64,000 nucleotides of DNA from NCBI RefSeq assembly GCF_001439685.1, contig NZ_JYLH01000001.1, positions 1-64,000 of the forward strand, written 5' to 3'. Source of the DNA: Pseudomonas libanensis. GTDB lineage: Bacteria > Pseudomonadota > Gammaproteobacteria > Pseudomonadales > Pseudomonadaceae. The notes below the pieces were generated by a model that worked only from the letters and a program-made list of their open reading frames with translations, was not told the DNA's origin and searched no databases. The translations under genes were made by a program, and so were the position numbers. Shown here in pieces: positions 7,883 through 17,755 of the stretch; within the stretch, counting starts at the first letter, position 1; each line of letters begins with the position of its first letter.

Positions 7883-10039
7883 GTGGAACCTGAAGTCAGT
7901 CGAGTTCATCTCAGTCATGATCCACGCGCACTGCACGACGACCCGTTACTCGACGGGTTGTTGGCGCTCTGCGCCCTGCATCAAAAACCGGCCAGTGCGG
8001 CCATGCTCACCACCGGCCTGCCGCTGCCTTCGCAACGGTTGAGTGCCGAGCTGCTGCCGCGTGCCGCTGCGCGGGCCGGGCTGCAGGGCCGGCTGCTGCA
8101 ACGCAAGCTGGATCAGATCCCGACCATCGCATTACCGGCACTGTTGTTGCTCAAGGACGGTCGCAGTACCGTGCTGGTCGGCTGGCAGGGCGAAGATGAA
8201 GCGCGGATCCTGCTCAGTGAAAGCGACGGCGGTGAAGTGCTGATCAAGCGCGAAGCATTGGCCGACGACTACATCGGCAAAGTCTTCTTTGCACAGCCGC
8301 AACACAAATTCGACGTCAATCACGGCAGCCTGATTCCGCGGGCGCGGTCGTGGTTCCGTGACACCCTCATGCGTTCGCGCTGGCTCTACACCGACGCCAT
8401 CGCCGCCAGCTTCCTGATCAACATCATTGCCATGGCCGCGCCGCTGTTCGTGATGAACGTGTACGACCGCGTCGTGCCGAACCAGGCCACCGCCACCCTG
8501 TGGGTGCTGGCCGTGGGCATCTGCGGCGCGTACCTGTTCGACCTGGTTCTCAAGAGTCTGCGCAGCTTGTGCCTGGACCTGGCCGGCAAGAAAACCGACC
8601 TGGTCATATCGGCCACGCTGTTCGAACGCATCGTCGGCATGTCCATGAAGTACCGCCCGGCACGGGTCGGCAGCTTCGCCCAGAATATCCATGAGTTTCA
8701 AAGCCTGCGCGACTTCCTCGCGTCGCTGACCCTCACCAGCCTGATCGACCTGCCGTTCACCTTGCTGATCTTCCTGGTGATAGCCATCCTCGGCGGCCAT
8801 CTGGTGTGGGTGCCGGTGCTGGCGTTCCCGCTTGCCCTGGGCATCGGCTATGCCCTGCAAAAGCCCTTGGTGGCAACCATGGAACGCACCATGGCCCTGG
8901 CCGCCGAGCGCCAATCGAGCCTGATCGAGACCCTCGCCGGGCTCGACGCGGTCAAGGTCAACAATGCCGAAAGCGAGCGCCAATACGGCTGGGAACAGAC
9001 CATCGGCACCCTGAGCCGGCTTGAGCTGCGGGTGAAGTTGCTGTCGGGTCTGTCGATGAACATGACCCTGCTGATACAGCAATTGGCCGGCGTGATCATG
9101 ATCGTGTTCGGCGTGTACCAGATCATCGACGGCAACCTCAGCATGGGTGGCCTGATTGCCTGCTACATGCTCAGTGGCCGCGCCCTGAGCCCGCTGGCCT
9201 CGCTATCGGGCCTGCTGACGCGCTACCAGCAAGCCAAGGTCACCATGACATCGGTGGACCAGATGATGGAGCTGCCCCAGGAGCGCAATTTCGACGAGCG
9301 CCCCATGAGCCGCCGTACCCTGCAGGGCGCCATCGAGTGCCGGGGCCTGAATTTCACCTACCCGAACCAACAGAACCCGGCGCTGAAAAACATCAACCTG
9401 GTGATCAAGCCCGGGGAAAAAATCGGCATCATCGGCCGCAGCGGCTCGGGCAAAAGCTCCCTGGCCAAATTGATCGTCGGCCTGTACCAGCCCGACTCCG
9501 GCGCGTTGCTGGTAGACGGCGTGGACGTACGCCAGATCGACGTCAGCGAGCTGCGCCACAACATTGGCTACGTTGCCCAGGACATCCAATTGCTCGCCGG
9601 CACCTTGCGCGACAACCTGATATCCGGGGCACGCTACGTCGAGGACGAAATGGTCCTGCAAGCCGCCGAACTGGCCGGCGTGCACGAATTCGCCCGCCTG
9701 CACCCCCAAGGTTACGAGCTGCAAGTCGGCGAGCGCGGGCAGAACCTGTCCGGAGGCCAGCGCCAGAACGTCGCCCTGGCCCGAGCGCTGCTGCTCAACC
9801 CGCCCATGCTGCTGCTGGATGAACCCACCAGCGCCATGGACAACACCGGTGAAGAACGCTTGAAGCAACGCCTGCAAGCCGTGGTGCAAAACAAGACCGT
9901 GGTTCTGGTCACGCACCGCGCCTCACTGCTCTCCCTGGTGGACCGCCTGCTGGTGGTCGACCGTGGGCAGATTCTCGCGGACGGCCCGAAAGCCGTGGTC
10001 ATGGAAGCGTTGAAAAAGGGGCAGATCAGTGTTGCTTAA
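7883..10039 (+). CDS. lapB: LapB, type I secretion ABC transporter (permease-ATPase)
   Basis: Inner-membrane ABC exporter for LapA, 718 residues from the GTG at 7883 (VEPEVSRVHLSHDPR). This start is preferred over the GTG at 7874 because GAGAG lies about 10 bases upstream of it. The N-terminal ~140 residues form a C39-like domain without the catalytic cysteine, as in exporters of RTX adhesins that do not process a leader. A transmembrane block follows (MRSRWLYTDAIAASFLINII onward). The ATPase has a Walker A GRSGSGKSS (about 518-526), the signature LSGGQ (622-626) and a Walker B LLLDEPTS (about 645-652). It overlaps lapC by 11 bp, suggesting coupled translation. Confidence 0.94.
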   Translation: MEPEVSRVHLSHDPRALHDDPLLDGLLALCALHQKPASAAMLTTGLPLPSQRLSAELLPRAAARAGLQGRLLQRKLDQIPTIALPALLLLKDGRSTVLVGWQGEDEARILLSESDGGEVLIKREALADDYIGKVFFAQPQHKFDVNHGSLIPRARSWFRDTLMRSRWLYTDAIAASFLINIIAMAAPLFVMNVYDRVVPNQATATLWVLAVGICGAYLFDLVLKSLRSLCLDLAGKKTDLVISATLFERIVGMSMKYRPARVGSFAQNIHEFQSLRDFLASLTLTSLIDLPFTLLIFLVIAILGGHLVWVPVLAFPLALGIGYALQKPLVATMERTMALAAERQSSLIETLAGLDAVKVNNAESERQYGWEQTIGTLSRLELRVKLLSGLSMNMTLLIQQLAGVIMIVFGVYQIIDGNLSMGGLIACYMLSGRALSPLASLSGLLTRYQQAKVTMTSVDQMMELPQERNFDERPMSRRTLQGAIECRGLNFTYPNQQNPALKNINLVIKPGEKIGIIGRSGSGKSSLAKLIVGLYQPDSGALLVDGVDVRQIDVSELRHNIGYVAQDIQLLAGTLRDNLISGARYVEDEMVLQAAELAGVHEFARLHPQGYELQVGERGQNLSGGQRQNVALARALLLNPPMLLLDEPTSAMDNTGEERLKQRLQAVVQNKTVVLVTHRASLLSLVDRLLVVDRGQILADGPKAVVMEALKKGQISVA

Positions 10040-11393
10040 CTCCATCAAGAGTGCGGTCGGTCGCTATTTCAAAGGTTCCGACTCGCTGCAGGGCCAGCCC
10101 CTGCCCGAGGTCAACAAAGCCCTGATCGAAGATGCGCCGCGGGTCATCCGCCTGACCATCTGGGCAATCATCGGGTTCTTCGTGTTCCTGGTGGTGTGGG
10201 CAGGGTTTTCCCAGATCGACGAAGTGACCCGTGGCGACGGCAAGGCGATTCCGTCGTCCAAGTTGCAGAAAATCCAGAACCTGGAAGGCGGTATCGTCGC
10301 CGAGCTGTACGTCAAGGAAGGCCAGATCGTCGAAGCCGGTGCGCCATTGATCCGCCTCGACGATACGCGGTTCGTCTCCAATGCCGGGGAAACCGAAGCC
10401 CTGCGCCTGGCCATGCAACTGCGAGTGGAGCGCCTCAGTGCACAGGTGGACGATCGCCCGCTGAACATCCCTGACGACGTGCTCAAGGCCGCGCCGAGCC
10501 AGGCTGCCAACGAGCGCTCCCTGTATGAAAGCCGGCGCCAGCAATTGAAAGACGAAGTCGGCGGCTTGCAGGAGCAACTGGTACAGCGCCAGCAAGAGCT
10601 GCGCGAGTTCACCTCCAAGCAGGGCCAGTACCGCAGCCAGTTGTCCCTGCAACGCCAGGAAATCAACATGTCCGAGCCGCTGGTGGCCCAGGGCGCGGTG
10701 TCGCCGGTAGAAGTGCTGCGCCTCAAGCGCGCCGAAATGGAAACCCGCGGCCAGTTGGACGCCACCACCCTGGCGATCCCCCGCGCCGAGTCGGCGATCA
10801 AGGAAGTGCAGCGCAAGATCGACGAAACCCGTGGCAAATTCCGCAGTGAAGCCCTGACCCAGCTCAACGAAGCCCGTACTGAACTGAACAAGGCTGAATC
10901 CACCGGCCGCGCTCTGGAAGACCGCGTCAGCCGTACCCTGGTCACCTCGCCGGTGCGCGGGATCGTCAAGCAGCTGTTGGTCAATACCGTCGGTGGCGTC
11001 ATCCAGCCAGGCAGCGACATGGTCGAAATCGTGCCGTTGGACGACACCTTGCTGGTGGAAGCCAAGATCCGTCCGCAAGACATCGCCTTCCTGCACCCAG
11101 GGCAGGAAGCGGTGGTCAAGTTCACTGCCTATGACTACACCATTTACGGTGGCCTCAAGGCCAAGCTCGAACGCATCGGTGCCGACACCATCACCGATGA
11201 AGACAAGAAAACCACCTATTACATGATCACCCTGCGCACCGACCGCAGCCATCTGGGCACCGATGAGAAGCCGCTGCTGATCATCCCGGGCATGGTCGCC
11301 TCGGTGGACATTATCACTGGTAAGAAAAGCATCCTCAGCTACCTGCTCAAGCCAATCATCAAGGCACGGGCCGAGGCGTTGCACGAGCGTTGA
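10029..11393 (+). CDS. lapC: LapC, membrane fusion protein of the LapA type I secretion system
   Basis: HlyD-family adaptor of 454 residues joining LapB to LapE across the periplasm. A single N-terminal membrane segment lies at about residues 39-58 (VIRLTIWAIIGFFVFLVVWAG). A split lipoyl/barrel-sandwich domain follows (QKIQNLEGGIVAELYVKEGQ, then TLVTSPVRGIVKQLLVNTVG). Between the halves is a long coiled-coil hairpin (about 140-290) rich in Gln, Glu and Leu. It starts inside the end of lapB. It is the last gene of the lapEBC run and is followed by a REP palindrome pair. Confidence 0.93.
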   Translation: MLLNSIKSAVGRYFKGSDSLQGQPLPEVNKALIEDAPRVIRLTIWAIIGFFVFLVVWAGFSQIDEVTRGDGKAIPSSKLQKIQNLEGGIVAELYVKEGQIVEAGAPLIRLDDTRFVSNAGETEALRLAMQLRVERLSAQVDDRPLNIPDDVLKAAPSQAANERSLYESRRQQLKDEVGGLQEQLVQRQQELREFTSKQGQYRSQLSLQRQEINMSEPLVAQGAVSPVEVLRLKRAEMETRGQLDATTLAIPRAESAIKEVQRKIDETRGKFRSEALTQLNEARTELNKAESTGRALEDRVSRTLVTSPVRGIVKQLLVNTVGGVIQPGSDMVEIVPLDDTLLVEAKIRPQDIAFLHPGQEAVVKFTAYDYTIYGGLKAKLERIGADTITDEDKKTTYYMITLRTDRSHLGTDEKPLLIIPGMVASVDIITGKKSILSYLLKPIIKARAEALHER

Positions 11394-11412
11394 TCTTCAG
11401 CGCCTGTACCGA

Positions 11413-11493
11413 CCTCATCGCAGGCAAGCCAGCTCCCACATTTGAATGTGTTCACAAATCCAAAATGTGGGAGGGGGCTTGCCCCCGATGAGG
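11413..11493. repeat. REP/BIME-type inverted pair after lapC
   Basis: Two inverted REP copies: caggcaagccagctcccaca at 11421-11440, then atgtgggagggggcttgccc at 11465-11484. Outer arms CCTCATCG (11413-11420) and CGATGAGG (11486-11493) pair perfectly. Typical of Pseudomonas extragenic palindromes; it may also attenuate transcription between lapC and the next gene. Confidence 0.85.
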
Positions 11494-11608
11494 CCGTCAG
11501 CATCACTCGACAGCTCAAACCAAACGCCATATCGATATGCATCAACGGTATTTAAACTTCCATTCTCATACCTATAAATTCACCCCCTGTCCGCCGGGAG
11601 TGAATTCA

Positions 11609-12478
11609 ATGTCCGCCACCACCGCCCAAACCTTCGACATCCACCCCTTCCCCGGCAGTGTAGGCGTCGAGATCATCGGCCTGGACTTATCCCGCCCAGT
11701 CAACGAGCAGGACTTCGCCCGCATCCATCGCGCACACTTGGACCACCACGTCATCGTGTTCCGCGACCAGCGCATCACCCCCGCACAACAGATCGCCTTC
11801 AGCCGCCGTTTCGGCGTGCTGCAGATCCACGTACTCAAACAGTTCCTGCTGGCCAACCACCCGGAAATCCTGATCGTCTCCAACATCATCGAGAACGGCC
11901 AACCCCTCGGCCTGGGCGATGCAGGCAAGTTCTGGCACTCGGACCTGTCCTATAAGGAACTGCCCAGCCTGGGCTCGATGCTCCACGCCCAGGAACTACC
12001 CGTCGAAGGTGGCGACACCCTGTTCGCCGACATGCACAAAGCCTGGGAGCAACTGCCCGAGCACCTGCGCAACGCCGTGCAAGGGCGCAGTGCCGCGCAC
12101 TCCTACACGGCGCGCTACAGCGAAACCAAATTTGAAGGCAACTGGCGCCCGACCCTGACCCCCGAACAAATCGCCCAGGTCGCAGAAGTGGTGCACCCCA
12201 TCGTGCGCACCCACCCGGAAAACGGCCGCGAGGCGCTGTTCGTCAGCGAAGGCTTTACCACGCGCATCGTCGGCCTGCCAGATGATGAAAGCCGCGACCT
12301 GCTGGCCCAGCTCTACGCCCACAGCGTGCTGCCGGACAATATCTACCGCCACCAGTGGCAGCCCCACGATCTGGTGTTCTGGGACAACCGCTCGCTGATC
12401 CACCTGGCCGCTGGTTGCCCAAGCCACCTGCGCCGCAAGTTGTACCGCACCACTATCCAGGGGGATGCGCCTTTCTGA
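11609..12478 (+). CDS. TauD/TfdA-family 2-oxoglutarate-dependent dioxygenase
   Basis: Fe(II)/2-oxoglutarate dioxygenase of 289 residues. The ATG at 11609 is chosen over an in-frame ATG at 11537 because GGGAG sits 8 bases upstream and the TauD fold starts here (FDIHPFPGSVGVEIIGLDLSRP). The iron ligands are visible: HSD at residues 110-112 and the distal His in SLIHLAAG (H265). A 2-oxoglutarate-binding Arg lies in RRKLYRTTIQG. Members hydroxylate sulfonates, aryloxyacetates or other small organic acids; the substrate cannot be read from sequence. The LysR gene directly downstream on the same strand may regulate it. Confidence 0.88.
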   Translation: MSATTAQTFDIHPFPGSVGVEIIGLDLSRPVNEQDFARIHRAHLDHHVIVFRDQRITPAQQIAFSRRFGVLQIHVLKQFLLANHPEILIVSNIIENGQPLGLGDAGKFWHSDLSYKELPSLGSMLHAQELPVEGGDTLFADMHKAWEQLPEHLRNAVQGRSAAHSYTARYSETKFEGNWRPTLTPEQIAQVAEVVHPIVRTHPENGREALFVSEGFTTRIVGLPDDESRDLLAQLYAHSVLPDNIYRHQWQPHDLVFWDNRSLIHLAAGCPSHLRRKLYRTTIQGDAPF

Positions 12479-12538
12479 ACCGGTAAAGCCTGTTAGGATT
12501 GCGCCCAGTTCACTCCCAATCGAACACGAGTGCTTGGC

Positions 12539-13459
12539 ATGCAACTACCGGACATGAACCTGCTCGTCGCCCTCGACGCCTTGCTCGACGAGGGCAGTGT
12601 GGTCGGCGCTGCGCGGCGAATGAACCTCAGCCCGGCGGCTATGAGCCGCACCCTCACGCGTATCCGCGAAGCGGTAGGTGACCCGATTCTGGTACGTGCC
12701 GGCCGCGGCCTGGTGCCGACGCCCAAGGCCCTGGAGTTGCAAGGCCAGGTGCGCACCGTGGTGGAGCAGGCGGCGTTGCTGTTTCGCTCGGCGGACCAAG
12801 TGGACTTGAGCACCTTGCGCCGTCGCTTCAGCGTACGCGCCAATGACTTCTTCATCGGCGTCTATGGCGGCCGCCTGTTCGACACCATGGAGCGCGTGGC
12901 ACCGCTGTGCGAGTTGCGCTTCGTGCCCGAAGGCGACACCGACGACGAAGCCCTGCGCGAAGGGCGCCTGGACCTGCGGGTGAGCAACACCATGCCGGCC
13001 AGCCCGGAAGTGAAGGTGCAGAACCTGTTCTCCACCACCTTTGTCGGCCTGGCGCGGCAAGACCACCCGCTGTTCGACGAAGAAATCACCGCCGCACGCT
13101 TTGCCAGCTATTCCCACATCAGCATTTCACGTCGTGGCATTGCTCGTGGGCCGATCGACACCGCGCTGAATGAGCAGGGCCTGGAGCGTCGTGTGGCGAT
13201 GATCGCGCCAGGCTTCCACGGTGCGATGTTCATGTTGCCGGAATCCGATCTGATCATGCCGGTGCCGAAGGAAGCGCTGCTGAGCGCCAAGCGCCTGAAT
13301 TTGCCACTGCGCGCATTCCCGTTGCCGATCTCCTTGCCGACCCTGGTATTGGCCCAGTCCTGGCACCCGCGCTTCGACAAGGACCCGGCGCACAAATGGC
13401 TGCGCGAAACCATGCGCGAGAGCTGTCATGCCACGTGGCTTGAAGCCCAACCGGTATAA
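12539..13459 (+). CDS. LysR-family transcriptional regulator
   Basis: DNA-binding regulator of 306 residues. The N-terminal winged helix-turn-helix is at about residues 6-65 (LVALDALLDEGSVVGAARRMNLSPAAMSRTLTRIREAVGDPILVRAGR). A LysR substrate-binding domain follows (about 95-290). I use the ATG at 12539 (MQLPDMNLLVALDALL), with GAG about 8 bases upstream; a GTG at 12530 and an ATG at 12554 are alternatives. It starts 60 bp after the dioxygenase gene, so it may belong to the same unit or control it. The effector is unknown. Confidence 0.88.
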   Translation: MQLPDMNLLVALDALLDEGSVVGAARRMNLSPAAMSRTLTRIREAVGDPILVRAGRGLVPTPKALELQGQVRTVVEQAALLFRSADQVDLSTLRRRFSVRANDFFIGVYGGRLFDTMERVAPLCELRFVPEGDTDDEALREGRLDLRVSNTMPASPEVKVQNLFSTTFVGLARQDHPLFDEEITAARFASYSHISISRRGIARGPIDTALNEQGLERRVAMIAPGFHGAMFMLPESDLIMPVPKEALLSAKRLNLPLRAFPLPISLPTLVLAQSWHPRFDKDPAHKWLRETMRESCHATWLEAQPV

Positions 13460-13472
13460 AGCCAACGCGGTC

Positions 13473-13565
13473 AATGTGGGAGCTGGCTTGCCTGCGAAGG
13501 CGGCCTGTCAGTCACTAAATCTGTTACCGAACTGGCGCTATCGCAGGCAAGCCAGCTCCCACATT
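13473..13565. repeat. REP palindrome pair (25-bp perfect arms)
   Basis: Arms at 13473-13497 and 13541-13565 are perfect reverse complements (core gtgggagctggcttgcctgc), separated by 43 bp. A BIME-like element in the 247-bp gap between the LysR gene and the MFS gene. The rest of the gap (13566-13706) shows no gene. Confidence 0.93.
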
Positions 13566-13706
13566 GGCCATGTATTGCCCATGAAATCAGCGCCCGACAC
13601 AGATCAGTTGCGTCTAGCGCACTTATAACCTGCCAACAAGTAACTTTTTGTCATGAGAGTGCCTGATTAAACTGCTCAGGTATTTCTCATTCCGAGTTAC
13701 CTGTTC

Positions 13707-15242
13707 ATGACATCCCTCGCTGCCCCCACTTTCCAGGCCGCAGCGCCACCTGTTGCTCCAAGCCCGCCCGTGTTCGGCCCGCGCATCATCATCGGCCTGG
13801 TCGGCGTGCTGCTGGCGGTGCTGGTCTCCGGTCTCAACGAGATGGTCACCAAGGTCGCCCTCGCGGATATCCGCGGTGCGCTGTACATCGGCTTTGACGA
13901 AGGCACCTGGCTGGTCGCGGCCTACACGGCGACTTCCGTAGCGGCCATGGCCTTCGCGCCGTGGTGTTCGGTGACGTTTTCCCTGCGCCGTTTCACGTTG
14001 TGCGCCATCGGTTTGTTCACCGTGCTGGGTATTCTCTGCCCGTTCGCGCCGAACTACGAAAGCCTGTTGCTGCTGCGTACCGTGCAAGGCCTGGCCGGTG
14101 GTGCGCTGCCGCCGATGCTGATGACCGTGGCGCTGCGTTTCCTGCCGGCCAACGTCAAGCTGTATGGCCTGGCCGGCTACGCTCTGACCGCCACCTTCGG
14201 CCCAAGCCTGGGCACCCCGCTGGCGGCGTTGTGGACCGAATACGTGGGCTGGCAATGGGCATTCTGGCAGATCGTCGCGCCTTGCCTGCTGGCCATGGCG
14301 GCGGTGGCCTACGGCCTGCCACAAGACCCGCTGCGCCTGGAGCGCTTCAAGCAGTTCAACTGGCGTGGTTTGCTATTGGGCTTCCCGGCGATTTGCATGC
14401 TGGTGATCGGCCTGTTGCAGGGCAATCGCCTGGACTGGTTCGAGTCGGGCCTGATCACCTTCCTGTTGGGTGGCGGCACCCTGTTGCTGGTGCTGTTCAT
14501 GCTCAACGAATGGTCACAGCCGCTGCCATTTTTCAATTTGCAGATGCTCGGATTGCGCAACCTGGCCTTCGCCCTGATCGTGTTGGCAGGCGTGCTGATG
14601 GTGCTGACCTCGGTGATCATCATCCCGTCCAGCTTTCTCGCCCAGGTCCAGGGTTACAGGCCGCTGCAAATCGCGCCAGTGATGCTGCTGATGGCGCTGC
14701 CGCAGTTGATCGCGTTGCCACTGGTGGCGGCGCTGTGCAACCTGCGCTGGGTCGATTGCCGCTGGGTGCTGGGCATTGGCCTGAGCATGTTGGTGTTGTG
14801 CTGCATCGGCAGCTCACACCTGACCTCGGCGTGGATCCGTGACGACTTTTATGGCTGGTACCTGCTGCAGATTTTCGGTCAGCCGATGGCCGTATTGCCG
14901 CTGCTGATGCTGTCTACCGGCAGCATCCAACCCATCGAAGGGCCGTTCGCCTCGGCCTGGTTCAACACCGTCAAGGGCCTGGCCGCCGTGGTCGCCACCG
15001 CCGTGCTGGACACGCTGACCACTCAGCGTCAGCACTTCCACTCGACCATGCTGGTAGACCGTCTGGGCAATTCGCCCCTGGCCGACGCCGACGCGTCGGG
15101 CCTCGCCCACCGCTTGCACGAGCAGACCGTGGTGCTGACCTCTTCGGATCTCTATGTCGTCATGGCCGGTGTCGCGGTGACGTTGATTCTGCTGATTTTC
15201 TGGATGCCCACGCGGATCCATCCGCCTCGCGCTCCGACCTGA
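13707..15242 (+). CDS. MFS drug/proton antiporter, DHA2 (EmrB-like) family
   Basis: Inner-membrane multidrug transporter of 511 residues with about 14 hydrophobic segments, the usual EmrB layout. Recognisable pieces are LVSGLNEMVTKVALADIRGAL in TM1 with its following loop, GTWLVAAYTATSVAAMAFAPW, and the motif-C-like YALTATFGPSLGTPLAALWTE. It is followed 15 bp later by an EmrA-type adaptor and then an outer-membrane factor, so the three form one tripartite pump. The substrate is unknown. The regulator is not obvious; the LysR gene upstream is separated by a REP pair. Confidence 0.9.
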   Translation: MTSLAAPTFQAAAPPVAPSPPVFGPRIIIGLVGVLLAVLVSGLNEMVTKVALADIRGALYIGFDEGTWLVAAYTATSVAAMAFAPWCSVTFSLRRFTLCAIGLFTVLGILCPFAPNYESLLLLRTVQGLAGGALPPMLMTVALRFLPANVKLYGLAGYALTATFGPSLGTPLAALWTEYVGWQWAFWQIVAPCLLAMAAVAYGLPQDPLRLERFKQFNWRGLLLGFPAICMLVIGLLQGNRLDWFESGLITFLLGGGTLLLVLFMLNEWSQPLPFFNLQMLGLRNLAFALIVLAGVLMVLTSVIIIPSSFLAQVQGYRPLQIAPVMLLMALPQLIALPLVAALCNLRWVDCRWVLGIGLSMLVLCCIGSSHLTSAWIRDDFYGWYLLQIFGQPMAVLPLLMLSTGSIQPIEGPFASAWFNTVKGLAAVVATAVLDTLTTQRQHFHSTMLVDRLGNSPLADADASGLAHRLHEQTVVLTSSDLYVVMAGVAVTLILLIFWMPTRIHPPRAPT

Positions 15243-15257
15243 CCACAAGGACTTTCC

Positions 15258-16316
15258 ATGAAACGCAAAGACAAAATTGCCGTCTCCGTTATTGCTGTAT
15301 TTACCGTCGGCGTGTTGGTTTACCTGGTTGCGCCGGGCGTGCTGGGCAGCAAGCACCAGACCACCAATGACGCCTTCGTCGCCGCCGACTTCACCCTGGT
15401 GGCGCCGCGGGTGGCAGGTTTCATCAAGGAAGTGCTGGTAGAAGACAACCAGCGCGTCAAGGCCGGCCAGCTGTTGGCGGTGATCGATGACCGCGACTTC
15501 CGCGCCGCCGCCCAGGCTGCCGACGCCGATACCCTGGTAGCCCAGGCCCAACTGAAAAACGCCAGCGCGACCCTGGAGCGCCAAAGCTCGGTGATCGCCC
15601 AGGCCCAGGCCACCGTGGCTGCTGATCGCGCCGAAGTGGCCTTCGCCGAACATGAGCTGAATCGCTACAACCACCTCGCCGGCGTCGGCGCGGGCACGGT
15701 GCAGAACGCCCAGCAAGCCAAGACCCGCATCGACCAGGCCACCGCGCGGCTGGCCAAATCCACCGCAGTGCTGGCCGCCGAACGCAAGCAGGTGGAAATC
15801 CTCACCGCCCAGCGAGACGCTGCCGAAGGCGGCCTCAAGCGTGCCCAGGCGGCGTTGGAAATGGCCAGTTATCAGTTGTCCTACACACGCATTGTCGCGC
15901 CGGTCGATGGCATGGTCGGCGAGCGTGCAGTGCGGGTCGGCGCCTATGTGACGCCGGGCAGCAAGATCCTCGCGGTCGTGCCCCTGGCCCAAGCCTATGT
16001 GGTGGCCAATTTCCAGGAGACCCAACTGTCCCATATGCATGCCGGCCAGGCAGTGCGGGTCAGCGTCGACAGCCTTGACGGCGAGCTGCTCAAGGGCCAC
16101 CTGGAAAGCCTGGCGCCGGCCACGGGCGTGACCTTTGCGTCGGTCAAGCCGGACAACGCCACCGGCAACTTCACCAAGGTGGTGCAGCGTATCCCGGTGA
16201 AGATCGTCCTCGAGCCGAACCAGCCCCTGACCGAGCGCCTGCGTGTTGGCATGTCGGTGGAAGCCAGCGTTGATACGCGGCCCGTCACGCAACAACGTGA
16301 GGTGGCCCAGCAATGA
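15258..16316 (+). CDS. HlyD/EmrA-family membrane fusion protein
   Basis: Periplasmic adaptor of 352 residues. One N-terminal membrane anchor is at about residues 7-27 (IAVSVIAVFTVGVLVYLVAPG). The lipoyl half-motifs are FTLVAPRVAGFIKEVLVEDNQ and YTRIVAPVDGMVGERAVRVG, with an Ala-rich coiled coil between them. It links the MFS protein upstream to the outer-membrane lipoprotein downstream. Its last bases overlap the next start by 4 (ATGA), consistent with translational coupling. The terminal VTQQREVAQQ is hydrophilic. Confidence 0.91.
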   Translation: MKRKDKIAVSVIAVFTVGVLVYLVAPGVLGSKHQTTNDAFVAADFTLVAPRVAGFIKEVLVEDNQRVKAGQLLAVIDDRDFRAAAQAADADTLVAQAQLKNASATLERQSSVIAQAQATVAADRAEVAFAEHELNRYNHLAGVGAGTVQNAQQAKTRIDQATARLAKSTAVLAAERKQVEILTAQRDAAEGGLKRAQAALEMASYQLSYTRIVAPVDGMVGERAVRVGAYVTPGSKILAVVPLAQAYVVANFQETQLSHMHAGQAVRVSVDSLDGELLKGHLESLAPATGVTFASVKPDNATGNFTKVVQRIPVKIVLEPNQPLTERLRVGMSVEASVDTRPVTQQREVAQQ

Positions 16317-17755
16317 GACACCTCGCCTGGCTCACGCTGAGCCTTATCAGTCTGAGCGCCTGCACTGTCGGCCCGGATTTCCAGCGGCCCAATGCCCCGC
16401 CCATCAGCCAGTGGAGCGAGCCCCAGGGTCGCCAAGCCGCAAGCCGCGCCGTCAGCGACCCTTTGCAGGAGCGCTGGTGGGACGTGTTCCAGGACGCGCA
16501 GCTCTCAGCCCTGACACGCCGCGCCCTCAGCGACAACCTCGACCTGAAGCTGGCCAGCAGCCGTCTGCAACAAAGTCGCGCCATCCGCCAGGTGACGACG
16601 GCCGAGCGCTACCCCAATGTCGATGCGGGCGGCGGTTACCAGCGCAAACGCAACAGTGGCAGAGGCTTGAACGACCCTTCCGGCGAGAACGGCCGCGCAG
16701 CCTTCAACCAATGGGACATGGGCTTCTCGGCCGCCTGGGAGCTGGACTTCTGGGGCCGCGTAAAGCGCGAAACCGAGGCTGCCGACGCTACCCTTGAGGT
16801 CGCCGAAAACGACCGCCGCGCCGTGTTGTTGTCGGTACTGGCCGAGACTGCCCAGGACTACATCCAGCTGCGCGGCGTGCAGAACACCCGTGCCGTTACC
16901 GAGCAAAACCTCGACGTGGCCCGTCACAGCCTCAAGCTCTCGCAACTGCGCCTGGCTGATGGCGTAGCAACCGACTTGGACGTGGCCGAAGCCGCCGCCC
17001 AGGTAGCGGCCATCGAAGCGCGCCTGCCGGATCTGCAGCAGCGTCAGGACCAGTTGATCAACGCCCTGAGCCTGCTGATGGGCGAGCCGCCCCAGGCCCT
17101 GCACGCACAGCTGTCCAAGGACGCCCCTGTGCCGCAAACCCAGCGTCAGGTCGCCATTGGCCTGCCCTCGGAACTCGCCGAACGCCGTCCCGACATCCGC
17201 CAGGCAGAAGCGCGCCTGCACGCCGCCACTGCCAGCATCGGCGTGGCCAAGGGCGACTTCTACCCGCGCATCACCCTGTCCGGCAGCCTCGGCTCCCAAG
17301 CCATGCAGCTGTCGGACTTCGGCTCCTGGGGCTCCCGCGCATTTGCCCTCGGCCCGCAATTGAGCTTGCCGCTGTTCAACGGTGGGCGCCTGCAAGGCAT
17401 GGTGGATTTGCGCCAAGCCCAACAACAGGAGGCCGCCGTGGCCTACCAGCAAACCGTGCTGCGTGCCTGGCATGAAATCGACGACCAGTTGACCCGCTAC
17501 AACGCCAGCCAACTGCGCCGTGACAGCCTGGCTGAAGCCGTGCGCCAGAACCAGATCGCCCTCTCCACCGCGCAACACCAGTACGTCGAAGGCGTGGCGG
17601 ATTTCGTCAACGTACTCACCGTGCAGAGCGCATTGTTGGCGACGCAGGAGCAGTGGGTAGAAAGCTCCACCGCCGTGTCACTGGCCATGGTCGGGCTGTA
17701 CAAAGCGCTGGGAGGAGGGTGGGAGTCGGTGTACCCGTTGCAAGTCGCTCAGTGA
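16313..17755 (+). CDS. NodT/OprM-family outer-membrane factor lipoprotein
   Basis: Outer-membrane channel of 480 residues completing the MFS-MFP-OMF pump. The lipoprotein signal peptide ends in LISLSAC, with the acylated Cys at about residue 16, followed by TVGPDFQRPNAP, a hallmark of the NodT/OprM family. Two OEP repeats are visible, including WELDFWGRVKRETEAADA and LAERRPDIRQAEARLHAATA, both strongly conserved in this family. The start ATG overlaps the stop of the adaptor gene. Confidence 0.92.
   Translation: MRHLAWLTLSLISLSACTVGPDFQRPNAPPISQWSEPQGRQAASRAVSDPLQERWWDVFQDAQLSALTRRALSDNLDLKLASSRLQQSRAIRQVTTAERYPNVDAGGGYQRKRNSGRGLNDPSGENGRAAFNQWDMGFSAAWELDFWGRVKRETEAADATLEVAENDRRAVLLSVLAETAQDYIQLRGVQNTRAVTEQNLDVARHSLKLSQLRLADGVATDLDVAEAAAQVAAIEARLPDLQQRQDQLINALSLLMGEPPQALHAQLSKDAPVPQTQRQVAIGLPSELAERRPDIRQAEARLHAATASIGVAKGDFYPRITLSGSLGSQAMQLSDFGSWGSRAFALGPQLSLPLFNGGRLQGMVDLRQAQQQEAAVAYQQTVLRAWHEIDDQLTRYNASQLRRDSLAEAVRQNQIALSTAQHQYVEGVADFVNVLTVQSALLATQEQWVESSTAVSLAMVGLYKALGGGWESVYPLQVAQ

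Noticed and set aside
10026..11384. 452-codon minus-strand open frame opposite lapC
   Set aside because: A GC-driven antisense frame; the plus strand encodes a complete LapC with family motifs, and the antisense translation has none.
14814..16313. 499-codon minus-strand open frame opposite the HlyD-type adaptor
   Set aside because: His/Gln/Gly-rich shadow translation; the plus-strand frame has the adaptor motifs and overlaps the next gene in operon style.
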